From positions 1 to 26,368 of the forward strand of contig SXHT01000284.1 of the NCBI GenBank assembly GCA_005773095.1: 26,368 nt of DNA, read 5' to 3'. Positions within the stretch are counted from its first letter, which is position 1. The number at the start of each line of letters is the position of its first letter. This DNA is from Planctomycetaceae bacterium. GTDB lineage: Bacteria > Planctomycetota > Planctomycetia > Pirellulales > PALSA-1355. The translations under genes and the position numbers were made by a program. The notes beneath the pieces are model-generated. The model saw nothing but the letters and a program-made list of their open reading frames with translations, had not been told where the DNA came from and searched no databases. Positions 15,355-22,848 of the stretch are shown piece by piece.

Positions 15355-17202
15355 TCAAATAATCCCATGCAACGGTCCGCCGCGTTCCGCCAGTTTATCG
15401 ACCCTCCGCGCCACTGCCGAGTCCTCCACCAGCGGCGGAGCGTGATGCGGTTTGATGCAGGCATCAATCACCACGCTGCCCGTACAACCCCAATGCTTGT
15501 CGCGTACAAAGCTGCCGATGCCGTCGATGTCGGTCGCGGGATTACTGCGTGTGAAGGTAACCCACAGGAAGTTGTTGAGCGAATGAGCCGCAAACTCGCA
15601 GTCGTCCACGAGTACCACCAGTGGAAATCGGTTGATGGCATCCGTGGGGCGAAAGGCCTGGCAGAACTGCCTCAACTCGCCACGAGCCGCGGGGGGGCCC
15701 CCCGCGCTGCGGTTGCGCGATTCGATGACTAGCACGCCGGGCAGCACGACGCTCGGATTGCGAAAGCCCGCCGGCAAACTCAACTCACCGATCTCCGTCG
15801 GCAAGTCGCGGCGTTTGGACCCCACGGCGGCAGTCACCAGCTTCGAGCCTTCGTTCAAGCCGCTGCCGGAATAGTCGAGCGTGTCGATTGTCGTGCAGGT
15901 CTGAAAGTGCAGGTCGCGCTCAGGGTCGACCCGTTCGAGCAGGTGCCGAAGAAATGCGGCGATGTCATGCAGATCCGGTGGATCGTCTTCCCTGGCCACG
16001 ATCAGCAGGTACTTGGCCAGCGAAAGTTGCCCCTGCCCGAGGATTGCGTTTGCCATCGTAAGCAGCTCCATCGGTCGACGACGTTCGTTGTAAGGCGTAT
16101 AGCGTTCGCTGCCGATCGCCAGCAGCAGCGGATGCACGCCCGCTGCGTCCACCGCGTGCACTGCGTGCAGACCAGGGATGACCGTCGGGATCACCGGCCC
16201 CGTGATTTCATGAATCAACTGTCCGAAGACGGTGTCCTCCTGCGGCGGCCGACCGACGACTGTGAATGGCCAGACGGCGCCAGGCCGGTGGAAGACTTTT
16301 TCCACCCGCAGCAGGGGAAATTCGTGCGCCAAGCTGTAATAACCCAAGTGGTCGCCGAACGGGCCTTCGGGCTTCTGGTATCCGGCGACGATGCCCGTGA
16401 TGCAGAAATCGGCCTCGGCGTAGATGGGCAGTCCCATTGGATTGCGAATGAGTGGTATGCGATGCCCGGCCAGCGCTCCGGCGAATGACAGTTCTGGCAA
16501 TCCTTCCGGCAGCGGCATCACGGCGGCGAGCGACATTGCCGGAGCCCCGCCCACAAAGACATTCACTTGCAGTGATTCCCCTCGACGTATCGCCGCCGCA
16601 TGATGCACGCCGATCCCGCGGTGAATCTGGTAATGCAAGCCGACCTCGCGGTTGGGTTCGTATTGATTGCCGGAAAGCTGCACGCGATACATGCCAAGGT
16701 TCGATCGTCGCCAACCAGGTTGATTCATGTCCTCGGTATAGACCAATGGCAGCGTGATAAACGCACCGCCGTCCTTGGGCCACGACTGTAATTGCGGCAA
16801 AGCGTCGATCGTGGTCTTGTTCATCATTGCCGGGCCCCGCGAAACCAACTTCGGTCGCATCTGTCCAAGTGTGCTCAGCGTGGTGGCATAACGAAGCGGA
16901 TGCCTGGCCGCCGCTGCTGGATCGACCTTCAGCTCGATAAGTTTTCGCACGGCGTCGAGCCTGTCGCGAAAGAGGTAGCGAGCCCGCTCGACCGTGCCGA
17001 ACAAATTGCAGACCATCGGAAACCGGCAACCTTTGACCCGCCCGAAAAACACGGCCGGTCCCTGCGCCGCGCAGACGCGTCGCTGTATTTCGGCCGCTTC
17101 CAGGTGAGGATCGATCTCTTGCTCGATGCGCACCAACTGCCGCGTGGCGGCCAGGTCGTCGATCGCGGATTGCAGTGTGCGATATCCCATCGAAAAAAAC
17201 AT
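15355..17202 (-). CDS. UbiD-family decarboxylase
   Basis: A 615-residue enzyme of the UbiD family, which decarboxylates aromatic or alpha,beta-unsaturated acids with prenylated FMN. The length is somewhat above the 450-500 residues of classical members. Family segments are visible: LVRIEQEIDP at the N-terminus, QIHRGIGVHHAAA, then AEADFCITG and PEGPFGDHLGYYS, the region that carries catalytic Glu/Asp residues, followed by HRPGAVWPFTVVGRPPQED. The start at 17202 or the ATG at 17190 (MGYRTL) are both possible. The substrate is not evident; a role in menaquinone or in aromatic-acid metabolism is possible. No ubiX-type prenyltransferase gene is adjacent. It is the first gene of a minus-strand cluster, and the promoter gap is shared with the divergent aminopeptidase gene. 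Confidence 0.88.
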   Translation of the reverse strand: MFFSMGYRTLQSAIDDLAATRQLVRIEQEIDPHLEAAEIQRRVCAAQGPAVFFGRVKGCRFPMVCNLFGTVERARYLFRDRLDAVRKLIELKVDPAAAARHPLRYATTLSTLGQMRPKLVSRGPAMMNKTTIDALPQLQSWPKDGGAFITLPLVYTEDMNQPGWRRSNLGMYRVQLSGNQYEPNREVGLHYQIHRGIGVHHAAAIRRGESLQVNVFVGGAPAMSLAAVMPLPEGLPELSFAGALAGHRIPLIRNPMGLPIYAEADFCITGIVAGYQKPEGPFGDHLGYYSLAHEFPLLRVEKVFHRPGAVWPFTVVGRPPQEDTVFGQLIHEITGPVIPTVIPGLHAVHAVDAAGVHPLLLAIGSERYTPYNERRRPMELLTMANAILGQGQLSLAKYLLIVAREDDPPDLHDIAAFLRHLLERVDPERDLHFQTCTTIDTLDYSGSGLNEGSKLVTAAVGSKRRDLPTEIGELSLPAGFRNPSVVLPGVLVIESRNRSAGGPPAARGELRQFCQAFRPTDAINRFPLVVLVDDCEFAAHSLNNFLWVTFTRSNPATDIDGIGSFVRDKHWGCTGSVVIDACIKPHHAPPLVEDSAVARRVDKLAERGGPLHGII

Positions 17203-17208
17203 GGTAAT

Positions 17209-17230
17209 ACGGGTGATGGCATCGTCGGGC
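17209..17230 (+). repeat. repeat C, copy 2 (degenerate)
   Basis: CGGGTGATGGCATCGTCGGG, a diverged copy of the C palindrome. It faces copy 3 across about 45 bases in the divergent gap between the UbiD and aminopeptidase genes. Confidence 0.55.
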
Positions 17231-17274
17231 CAGGGCGAGTAAACTCTACCGGCAGATTATTTGTCAACCTGCTT

Positions 17275-17299
17275 CCCGGCGATACCATCGCCGGCTTAA
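17275..17299 (-). repeat. repeat C, copy 3
   Basis: CCCGGCGATACCATCGCCGG followed by CTTAA: minus orientation, ending five bases before the aminopeptidase ATG. With copy 2 it forms an inverted pair. Confidence 0.75.
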
Positions 17300-17304
17300 C
17301 GACC

Positions 17305-18786
17305 ATGAAGATTTCCCCAACGCGCGCCAGCATCACCCAAATCGAGGCGGATGCCGTGGTTGTCGCACTATTCGACGACCAGCAGCCTGGTCCCTCGGCC
17401 GCAGCCGTCAACGCCGCGACGGGGGGGCAAATTGCTCGTTTGATCGAGGCCAAAGACCTGACCGGCAAACCGTATGAACTGCTGCCGCTACTGGCACCGG
17501 CCGGTGTGAAAGCGAGACAGGTGCTGGTGGTTGGTCTTGGCAATCGGGCCAGGTTCGACGCCGGCATGGCCTTCCGCGCCGCGGCGGCGGCCGCCAAGAG
17601 CCTCTCCGGCAGGGCACGGCCCATGGTGGCCTATTACCTCGACGCGGTCGATCGCCCGTTGCTGGTGGAAAGTGCTGTCTGCGGCGCGATTTTCGGCTGC
17701 CATGGCCAGGATTTGTATCGAGCGGAGAAGAACCGTCATCCGTTCGAAAATATTCTGTGGCACGAAGCGGAGGCGCCGACGCTTGCCCGCGGGCAAATTC
17801 TCGGAGAAAGCGTTAACCTGACGCGCCGCCTGGTCAACGAGCCCGCGGAGGAAATCTATCCCGAGTCATTTGCCGCGCGTGCCCGGGATGTTGCGAATGA
17901 ATCTGGTTTGCAAATGGAAGTTTGGGACGAGCAGCGACTGGAAGCCGAGCGCTGCGGTGCACTTCTTGCCGTGGCCAAAGGCTCGAACCGTCCCGCGCGA
18001 CTGGTGATGCTGAGGCACATGGCCGGACCGAAAGACGCGCCCACGCTGGCCATCGTCGGCAAGGGGGTGACGTTCGACTCGGGTGGTCTTTCGCTGAAGC
18101 CGCCCGATGGCATGCTGACGATGAAGTGTGACATGGCGGGGGCCGCCACGATGCTCGGCGCGATGCGAGCCATTGCACTGCTCAAGCTGCCCGTGAATGT
18201 TGTAGGCTTGGCGGGTCTGGTTGAGAACATGACGGGTCCGGCGGCGATGAAGCTGGGCGATGTGCTGCGCGCTCGCAGCGGCAAGACGATCGAAGTCCAC
18301 AACACGGATGCTGAAGGCCGTCTGGTGCTGGCGGATGTGCTGAGCGTGGCGGTCGATCTGGGCGTGTCGAAGATCATTGATCTGGCGACGCTTACCGGCG
18401 CATGCGTGGTCGCGCTGGGCAACGAAGTCGCCGGCCTGATGACCAACGATCAGGCCTGGTGCGATGAGATCGCCGCGGCGGCTCGTCAATGCGGCGAACC
18501 GGTCTGGCAGCTTCCCATGTATCCGGAAATCTACGACGAGCTGATCAAGGGGGAAGTGGCCGATATCAAAAACGTGGGTGAAGGTCGCTGGGGCGGCGCG
18601 ATCACGGCGGCCAAGTTTCTGGAAAAATTCGTGGCCGGCAAACCCTGGACGCACATCGACATCGCCGGCCCCGCCTTCCGCGAAAAACCCAAGCCGTGGA
18701 GCGATGCCGGCGGCACGGGGCAGTACGTGCGCACTTTGGTGGAACTCTCTAAAGCCGGCGATGGCATCGCCGGGGCCGGGCGATAG
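17305..18786 (+). CDS. pepA: leucyl aminopeptidase (M17)
   Basis: A 493-residue cytosolic metallo-aminopeptidase of family M17 that removes N-terminal residues from peptides; it is usually a hexamer with two metal ions. The open frame extends far upstream, but the family start is the ATG at 17305. The active-site residues are all present: K253, D258, K265, D276, D335, E337 and R339. All are offset by a constant 17 from E. coli PepA (K270, D275, K282, D293, D352, E354, R356). The motif NTDAEGRL is intact. The final residues (KAGDGIAGAGR) are encoded by palindrome C4, so the repeat has entered the coding end. No clear ribosome site lies before the ATG, which palindrome C3 closely precedes. The LarA-like gene follows. 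Confidence 0.95.
   Translation: MKISPTRASITQIEADAVVVALFDDQQPGPSAAAVNAATGGQIARLIEAKDLTGKPYELLPLLAPAGVKARQVLVVGLGNRARFDAGMAFRAAAAAAKSLSGRARPMVAYYLDAVDRPLLVESAVCGAIFGCHGQDLYRAEKNRHPFENILWHEAEAPTLARGQILGESVNLTRRLVNEPAEEIYPESFAARARDVANESGLQMEVWDEQRLEAERCGALLAVAKGSNRPARLVMLRHMAGPKDAPTLAIVGKGVTFDSGGLSLKPPDGMLTMKCDMAGAATMLGAMRAIALLKLPVNVVGLAGLVENMTGPAAMKLGDVLRARSGKTIEVHNTDAEGRLVLADVLSVAVDLGVSKIIDLATLTGACVVALGNEVAGLMTNDQAWCDEIAAAARQCGEPVWQLPMYPEIYDELIKGEVADIKNVGEGRWGGAITAAKFLEKFVAGKPWTHIDIAGPAFREKPKPWSDAGGTGQYVRTLVELSKAGDGIAGAGR
18751..18775 (+). repeat. repeat C, copy 4
   Basis: AAA then GCCGGCGATGGCATCGCCGG: the most symmetrical copy, lying within the last codons of pepA. With copy 5, in the opposite orientation 57 bases on, it forms an inverted pair. 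Confidence 0.85.
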
Positions 18787-18831
18787 AACAACCCGTATGA
18801 AGATCGGTTGACCAACGCGATTGAGCCCACA

Positions 18832-18857
18832 TTCCGGCAATGCCATCGCCGGCTTTA
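18832..18857 (-). repeat. repeat C, copy 5
   Basis: CCGGCAATGCCATCGCCGGC followed by TTTAT: minus orientation, just before the LarA-like start at 18869. One stem pair is broken relative to copy 4. Confidence 0.75.
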
Positions 18858-18868
18858 TCAAACAACAG

Positions 18869-20179
18869 ATGCCTTGGTTCTCGGAAGCTTCGACGTCGAT
18901 CAGTTGGGATCGGCTGCATGATCTCATGCGGCTGACCGTGGCCGAGGCGCGCAAACGCATTTGCGCGTCCCCGAAGCGTGTGCTGCTCTTGCCGCCGGAC
19001 ATCACGCGCATGCACTCGGGCGCCGGCCGGCTCGCCGAGATGCTGTACAAGCTGCTCGCGGATGAGGCCGAGGTGCACGTGATTCCCACGCTCGGGCAGC
19101 ATCTGCCGCATACGCCGGCCGAGAATCGTCAAATGTTCGGCGAGATTCCCAACGAGCGGATCCATGCCCACGATTGGCGCGGCGGCTGCGTGCAGGTCGG
19201 CGAAATCCCCGCGCGATACGTCGATGACCTGACCGACGGCGCCGCCGATTGGGCGATTCCTATCACGCTCAACCGAATGCTCATGAAAGAGCCGTGGGAT
19301 CTGATCATCAACGTTGGCCACGTCGTGCCACACGAAATGCTGGGTTTCGCCAATCACAACAAAAACTACTTCATCGGACTGGGAGGCAAAGACTCGATCT
19401 GCGCCGCGCACATGGCCGCGGCTTGCTGTGGCATCGAAAACAATCTTGGCAATCTCATCACGCCGCTGCGGGCCTGCTTCAACCGGGCGGAAGATGAATA
19501 CCTGGGACACCTGCCCGACTTGTACGTGCAAGTGGTCATGGCCCGTTGCGCCGCCGGTGAGTTGCTGCACACGGGCTGCTACGTCGGCGACGATCTGGAG
19601 ACGTACCTGGACGCGGCGAAGCAGTCGCGGCGTGAAAACATCACGGTCTTCGACCAGCCTCTGACCAAAGTCGTTTGCGTAATGCAAGGGGACGAATTCT
19701 TCAGCACGTGGGTCGCCAACAAGGCCGTCTATCGCACCCGAATGGCGATGGCCGACGGCGGCGAACTTTTGATCATTGCCCCGGGCCTCAAGCGATTCGG
19801 CGAACAGCCCGAGGTGGACGCGTTGATCCGCAGGTACGGCTATGTCGGCACGCCGCGGGTGATGGATCAGTATCGCCAGAACCCCGACATGCAGGACCTG
19901 GCCCACGCCACCGCGCATCTGATTCACGGCAGCAGCGAAGGGCGATTTACGATCACGTATGCCCCTGGCCAACTCCGGCAGCAGGAAATTGAGCAGGTCA
20001 ACTTCGGTTACGCAGATCTCAAGCACGCGCTCGCACGCTATCAGCCGGAAAAGTGCCGCGAAGGCTGGAACACAACGGCCGACGGCGAGAAATTTTTTTT
20101 CATCCCCACGCCCAGCGCCGGCCTGTGGGCAACGAAGGAAAAGCTCGACGGTCGCCGTGGCGGGTGTGAAACGGGGTGA
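18869..20179 (+). CDS. LarA-like (DUF2088) nickel-dependent racemase/epimerase
   Basis: A 436-residue homologue of lactate racemase LarA, whose family uses a nickel-pincer cofactor for racemising or epimerising alpha-hydroxy acids. The ATG at 18869 is chosen over the in-frame ATG at 18821, because the latter would be translated through palindrome C5. Conserved segments are PPDITR (D44, T46, R47), a His pair in LGQHLPH, and VPHEMLGF. H155, K165 and H181 have exactly the spacing of H174, K184 and H200 of Lactobacillus LarA, where K184 carries the cofactor. This supports a functional cofactor site. The substrate is unknown and need not be lactate. The cofactor-synthesis genes larB, larC and larE are not in the window. 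It lies 82 bases after pepA, with palindrome C5 between. Confidence 0.85.
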   Translation: MPWFSEASTSISWDRLHDLMRLTVAEARKRICASPKRVLLLPPDITRMHSGAGRLAEMLYKLLADEAEVHVIPTLGQHLPHTPAENRQMFGEIPNERIHAHDWRGGCVQVGEIPARYVDDLTDGAADWAIPITLNRMLMKEPWDLIINVGHVVPHEMLGFANHNKNYFIGLGGKDSICAAHMAAACCGIENNLGNLITPLRACFNRAEDEYLGHLPDLYVQVVMARCAAGELLHTGCYVGDDLETYLDAAKQSRRENITVFDQPLTKVVCVMQGDEFFSTWVANKAVYRTRMAMADGGELLIIAPGLKRFGEQPEVDALIRRYGYVGTPRVMDQYRQNPDMQDLAHATAHLIHGSSEGRFTITYAPGQLRQQEIEQVNFGYADLKHALARYQPEKCREGWNTTADGEKFFFIPTPSAGLWATKEKLDGRRGGCETG

Positions 20180-20211
20180 TGCCTCGCCCGACGTTCACAC
20201 CCCCCGTCGAA

Positions 20212-20235
20212 GCCCAGGGATGGCCATCCCTGGGC
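20212..20235. repeat. repeat D, copy 2
   Basis: A perfect 24-bp palindrome with left half GCCCAGGGATGG, 32 bases after the LarA-like stop. No T tract follows. It matches 13129-13152 except for compensating central changes. The remainder of 20180-20411 shows no gene that I can support. Confidence 0.75.
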
Positions 20236-20411
20236 TGGCGTAGAACGCATCCCGTGACCCGCGGCAGGGGACGGCCGACGGGCAAGATCGCCAGCTCAAA
20301 GCCAACCCCGCCGAACGGCTCCAGCGCTCGTTCCGGTTGGCGAATTTCCCTAAGGGGGTGGTCAAAAAACGGGGCTAGCATCCGAGATATGAACGTCTGT
20401 ATATTTCCGGC

Positions 20412-20597
20412 ATGGCAACCACAATCGCCATGACAGCGACCAACAACACCAAGCGCGAGCAGGCCGATCGCGTCTGGAGGGTGATGCTCGACGAGGCGAT
20501 GCGGAAGGGTTTTTATGGCACCGCCGCGATCGAAGTCAGCCTGAACGACGGAACGATTCAACACATCCGCCGCAGGGTGGAGCAGTTTGAGAAGTAG
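20412..20597 (+). CDS. small DUF2292-like protein
   Basis: A 61-residue protein. Its C-terminal half (FYGTAAIEVSLNDGTIQHIRRR) has the pattern of the DUF2292/YezD small-protein family: a Tyr-Gly pair, a beta strand, a DG turn and a second strand ending in basic residues. The N-terminal half (KREQADRVWRVMLDEAMRKG) is probably a helix. The family is of unknown function; in some bacteria it is linked to sulphur or nucleotide metabolism. The ATG at 20412 has no clear ribosome site. It lies on the same strand as the LarA-like gene but 232 bases away, so cotranscription is doubtful. Repeat A copy 2 lies just downstream. Confidence 0.6.
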   Translation: MATTIAMTATNNTKREQADRVWRVMLDEAMRKGFYGTAAIEVSLNDGTIQHIRRRVEQFEK

Positions 20598-20661
20598 GTG
20601 AGGATTTCTCGTCGGACACAACGACACGCTCGAGAGACGAGGCCGACTTGGGATCGGCGCA

Positions 20662-20813
20662 GGTAACCGTTCAAGGGGCCGGGGACTGGCTCATTCTCCC
20701 GGCGAATTCGCGAGAGGTGCATTGTTCTGTCAGGAGATTGTCCAACGTGGTTCCCTGGAAAATGTGCCTGGCCCCCTCCCTTGGCCCCCTCCCTTGGCCC
20801 ATGAACGGTTACC
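20662..20813. repeat. repeat A, copy 2
   Basis: A 152-bp element with the best-preserved terminal inverted repeats: GGTAACCGTTCAAGGGGCC and GGCCCATGAACGGTTACC. Inner arms GGCTCATTCTCCCGGCGAA and TTCCCTGGAAAATGTGCC pair imperfectly. A 15-bp tandem duplication (CCCCTCCCTTGGCCC) explains its extra length. It lies between the DUF2292-like and XRE genes, with no overlap of either. Confidence 0.9.
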
Positions 20814-20867
20814 CAGCGCAGGCCTGCCCATGGGGAATGTGGCGGGCCTGCGCCTTGCTGGTCCCGC

Positions 20868-21380
20868 CTACGCAATCACCATGCGATTATAAAGCAGCTC
20901 GATGATGCCCGCGAGCATGTCCGCTTCACTCGTTTCGAGCAACAGCGCCACCTTACGGATTATTTCGTGGTTGCGATTCATTTGCTCGACGGCGACGATC
21001 GCTCCTTCGCGCGTCAATCCACCCCCGGTTCCCATGCGGCTGTAGAGTTCGTCGAAATCGGCCTGCGACCAGCCGATGAAAAGCTGCGGATCGTGCTCCA
21101 TGACTTCATCGACAATGGGATTCGTTGCGCGATCGAACGCTCGGTACGCCAGCAGAGATGGGTCTTGGAAGAATTCGTCGGACCTGACCTCCAGGCCCGC
21201 GGCAAGTTTGTGCAACGTACGTGCCTGCGGCTTATGCTTACCGGCAAGAATCGCCCGGACCGTACGCTGATCGACGCTGGTGCGCTCAACGACCTCGGCC
21301 AGAGTCAGGCCCTGTCGGGCCAGGATGCGCTGCAGGTTGGCGGCGAACTGGTTCGATGATGGGACGGCGCTGAGGGGCAT
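20868..21380 (-). CDS. XRE-family transcriptional regulator
   Basis: A 170-residue protein with an N-terminal helix-turn-helix of the Cro/C1 type at about residues 11-67. The helices are seen in FAANLQRILARQGLTLAEVV, the recognition helix in VDQRTVRAILAGKHKPQART, and a closing helix in LHKLAAGLEV. The C-terminal part (about 75-170) is helical and acidic, with no ligand domain that I recognise. The ATG at 21380 is selected because the fold starts there; the open frame extends upstream to 21824 through non-coding sequence and repeat B. Its own promoter region holds a near-palindrome GTGTACAC at 21392-21399, a possible autoregulatory site. Its targets are unknown. Confidence 0.85.
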   Translation of the reverse strand: MPLSAVPSSNQFAANLQRILARQGLTLAEVVERTSVDQRTVRAILAGKHKPQARTLHKLAAGLEVRSDEFFQDPSLLAYRAFDRATNPIVDEVMEHDPQLFIGWSQADFDELYSRMGTGGGLTREGAIVAVEQMNRNHEIIRKVALLLETSEADMLAGIIELLYNRMVIA

Positions 21381-21388
21381 GTTCCATA

Positions 21389-21402
21389 CAAGTGTACACC
21401 TG
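21389..21402. promoter_or_regulatory. candidate operator of the XRE gene
   Basis: CAAGTGTACACCTG, a 14-base palindrome with one mismatched pair, centred about 15 bases upstream of the XRE start codon. XRE regulators often bind such sites to control themselves. Only one copy is seen. Confidence 0.35.
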
Positions 21403-21442
21403 GCATGGACACGGTTGCAAGCAGCCCAACGACTACTCCAGG

Positions 21443-21558
21443 GGCAATCCGTTATCCGCTGCAGGGCCGGCTGTGCCGGCCGGATTCGCGTGACTTTCCC
21501 ATCCGCGGCCGGCAAGGCCGGCCCTGCCCGGTGGCCGGATGTAAAACACGGATTGGCC
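21443..21558. repeat. repeat B, copy 2
   Basis: A 116-bp copy in the opposite orientation to copies 1 and 3. Outer ends GGCAATCCGT and ACGGATTGGCC are inverted copies, and the two GGCCGGC/GCCGGCC hairpins are kept. It lies between the XRE start and the exonuclease stop. Confidence 0.88.
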
Positions 21559-21631
21559 GTGACGACGACATTGGCGAGTCGACGGTTGAAGATTCCCTTG
21601 TATCGCTTCGTGAGCCGGCTGCCCGTTTCGG

Positions 21632-22447
21632 TTACTTCCACGGATTCGGCCAGTCGCCCCAGCGTGCAAGATATTCCTTGTATGCCGGCACCTCGGCCAC
21701 TTTGCGGCTGAGCCATGTTTTGGTTTCGGCGACAAGGCCTTGTTCCTGGTCGAGCGACAGTTCGCCGAGGAGCACGCGCGTGCGCAGAAAGACGAAGTAG
21801 GTGTCGAGCAAATCGCAACGGCAATAGTCGTTGATCTCGGCAAGCTTGCCGGCCTCGTGGAGGTCCTGCACCATGTTGCCTTGCACGTCCATCTTGCCGG
21901 GCTTGCCGATGAGGTTGGCCGCCAGGTTCAGTCCGCCGGTAAAACGTGTGGTGCCAAAGTTTGTCAGGAGTTCATGCAGATCGATGTGGGCGTCCAGGTT
22001 GAAGCGGTTGCGGTATTGCTCGAAACTCTTGGCCGAGAGATTGAACCAGGCGGGCACGCTGATGCCGTAGCGATAGGCGGCGAGTTCCAGGAGCGGAATG
22101 TCAAAGCCGCGGCCATTGAAGCTCACGAGCGTGGGCCGACGGTACTTTTCCCAGCCGCGCCAAAAATTCTCGGTGATCACGTGCGGGCGAAATTGTGGGT
22201 CATCAAGCAGCACGATGTCAATCAGCTTGTAGTCCGCCGCGATCTTACCAACGGCCACCGAGATGGGGACATGAAACGTGTAGGGTACAAAATCGCTGTC
22301 GTGCTTTGCCAGCAGTTCGTCGCGGTACTTTCGCACCGCGGCTTGCGGGGAGAGTTTTTCCCCAGGGTAGCGCAGGCGAGCCACCAGCGCACCGTCGGCA
22401 ATGCTTTCGATGTCGAACGCCAGATAACGCACCCCGGTGTCTGTCAT
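21632..22447 (-). CDS. DEDDy 3'-5' exonuclease
   Basis: A 271-residue protein of the predicted 3'-5' exonuclease group related to DNA polymerase B exonuclease domains (PF10108 type). The start is the ATG at 22447; another in-frame ATG lies at 22459. ExoI is FDIES (D12, E14). ExoII is in SFNGRGFDIPLLELAAYRYG. ExoIII is YCRCD in NDYCRCDLLDTYFVFLR, the Y(x3)D form of DEDDy enzymes. All four acidic positions seem present, so it is likely an active metal-dependent nuclease on DNA or RNA ends. Some annotations link this group to polysaccharide biosynthesis only by neighbourhood. Repeat A copy 3 lies just upstream of the gene. Confidence 0.88.
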   Translation of the reverse strand: MTDTGVRYLAFDIESIADGALVARLRYPGEKLSPQAAVRKYRDELLAKHDSDFVPYTFHVPISVAVGKIAADYKLIDIVLLDDPQFRPHVITENFWRGWEKYRRPTLVSFNGRGFDIPLLELAAYRYGISVPAWFNLSAKSFEQYRNRFNLDAHIDLHELLTNFGTTRFTGGLNLAANLIGKPGKMDVQGNMVQDLHEAGKLAEINDYCRCDLLDTYFVFLRTRVLLGELSLDQEQGLVAETKTWLSRKVAEVPAYKEYLARWGDWPNPWK

Positions 22448-22506
22448 GAGCGATAGCATACCAGTTCATAAGCCTCGCCGAACCGCCAGTATTCGGCTTC
22501 TCGGCA

Positions 22507-22650
22507 GGTCATCGTTCACGGGCCGGGGACCGGCTCATTTTCCCGGCGAATTCGCGCAAGGTGCATCGTCCTGCTGGATGCTTGCCCAGCGCGCTTCCCG
22601 GGAAAATGTGCCCCCCTCTCTTCTTGATTTCGCATCCATGAACGAAGGTG
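22507..22650. repeat. repeat A, copy 3
   Basis: A 144-bp copy beginning GGTCATCGTTCACGGGCC. Its right end (CATGAACGAAGGTG) is more diverged. The inner arms TCATTTTCCCGGCGAA and TTCCCGGGAAAATGTGCC are kept. It occupies most of the 401-bp gap between the exonuclease and the glycosyltransferase-like gene. The rest of the gap (22651-22848) holds an open frame starting at 22638 that I do not support as a gene. Confidence 0.85.
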
Positions 22651-22848
22651 AAACGATGGCTGAATTTGCCTTGCTTGCTGGCGGCAGGCGCTGCGGCGGA
22701 TCGCGGGTTGACCGTGCAGCGTCGACCGTTGATTTCCTGATTCCCATCAACTCGGACGGCAGACTCTGCCGACGATACCGTTACGGCGTTGCAAGCGCGC
22801 TTGCGCATGCGCGCAGGCTGCTAGCACCGCTACTGGGGAAGGTGTTCG

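Noticed and set aside
16792..17304. N-terminal extension of the aminopeptidase frame
   Set aside because: It runs antisense through the UbiD gene and the divergent promoter gap, and M17 enzymes begin at the ATG at 17305.
18749..20026. 425-codon minus-strand open frame
   Set aside because: It is antisense to the LarA-like gene, which has intact catalytic motifs.
20558..20875. 105-codon minus-strand frame
   Set aside because: It consists mainly of repeat A copy 2 and overlaps the end of the DUF2292-like gene.
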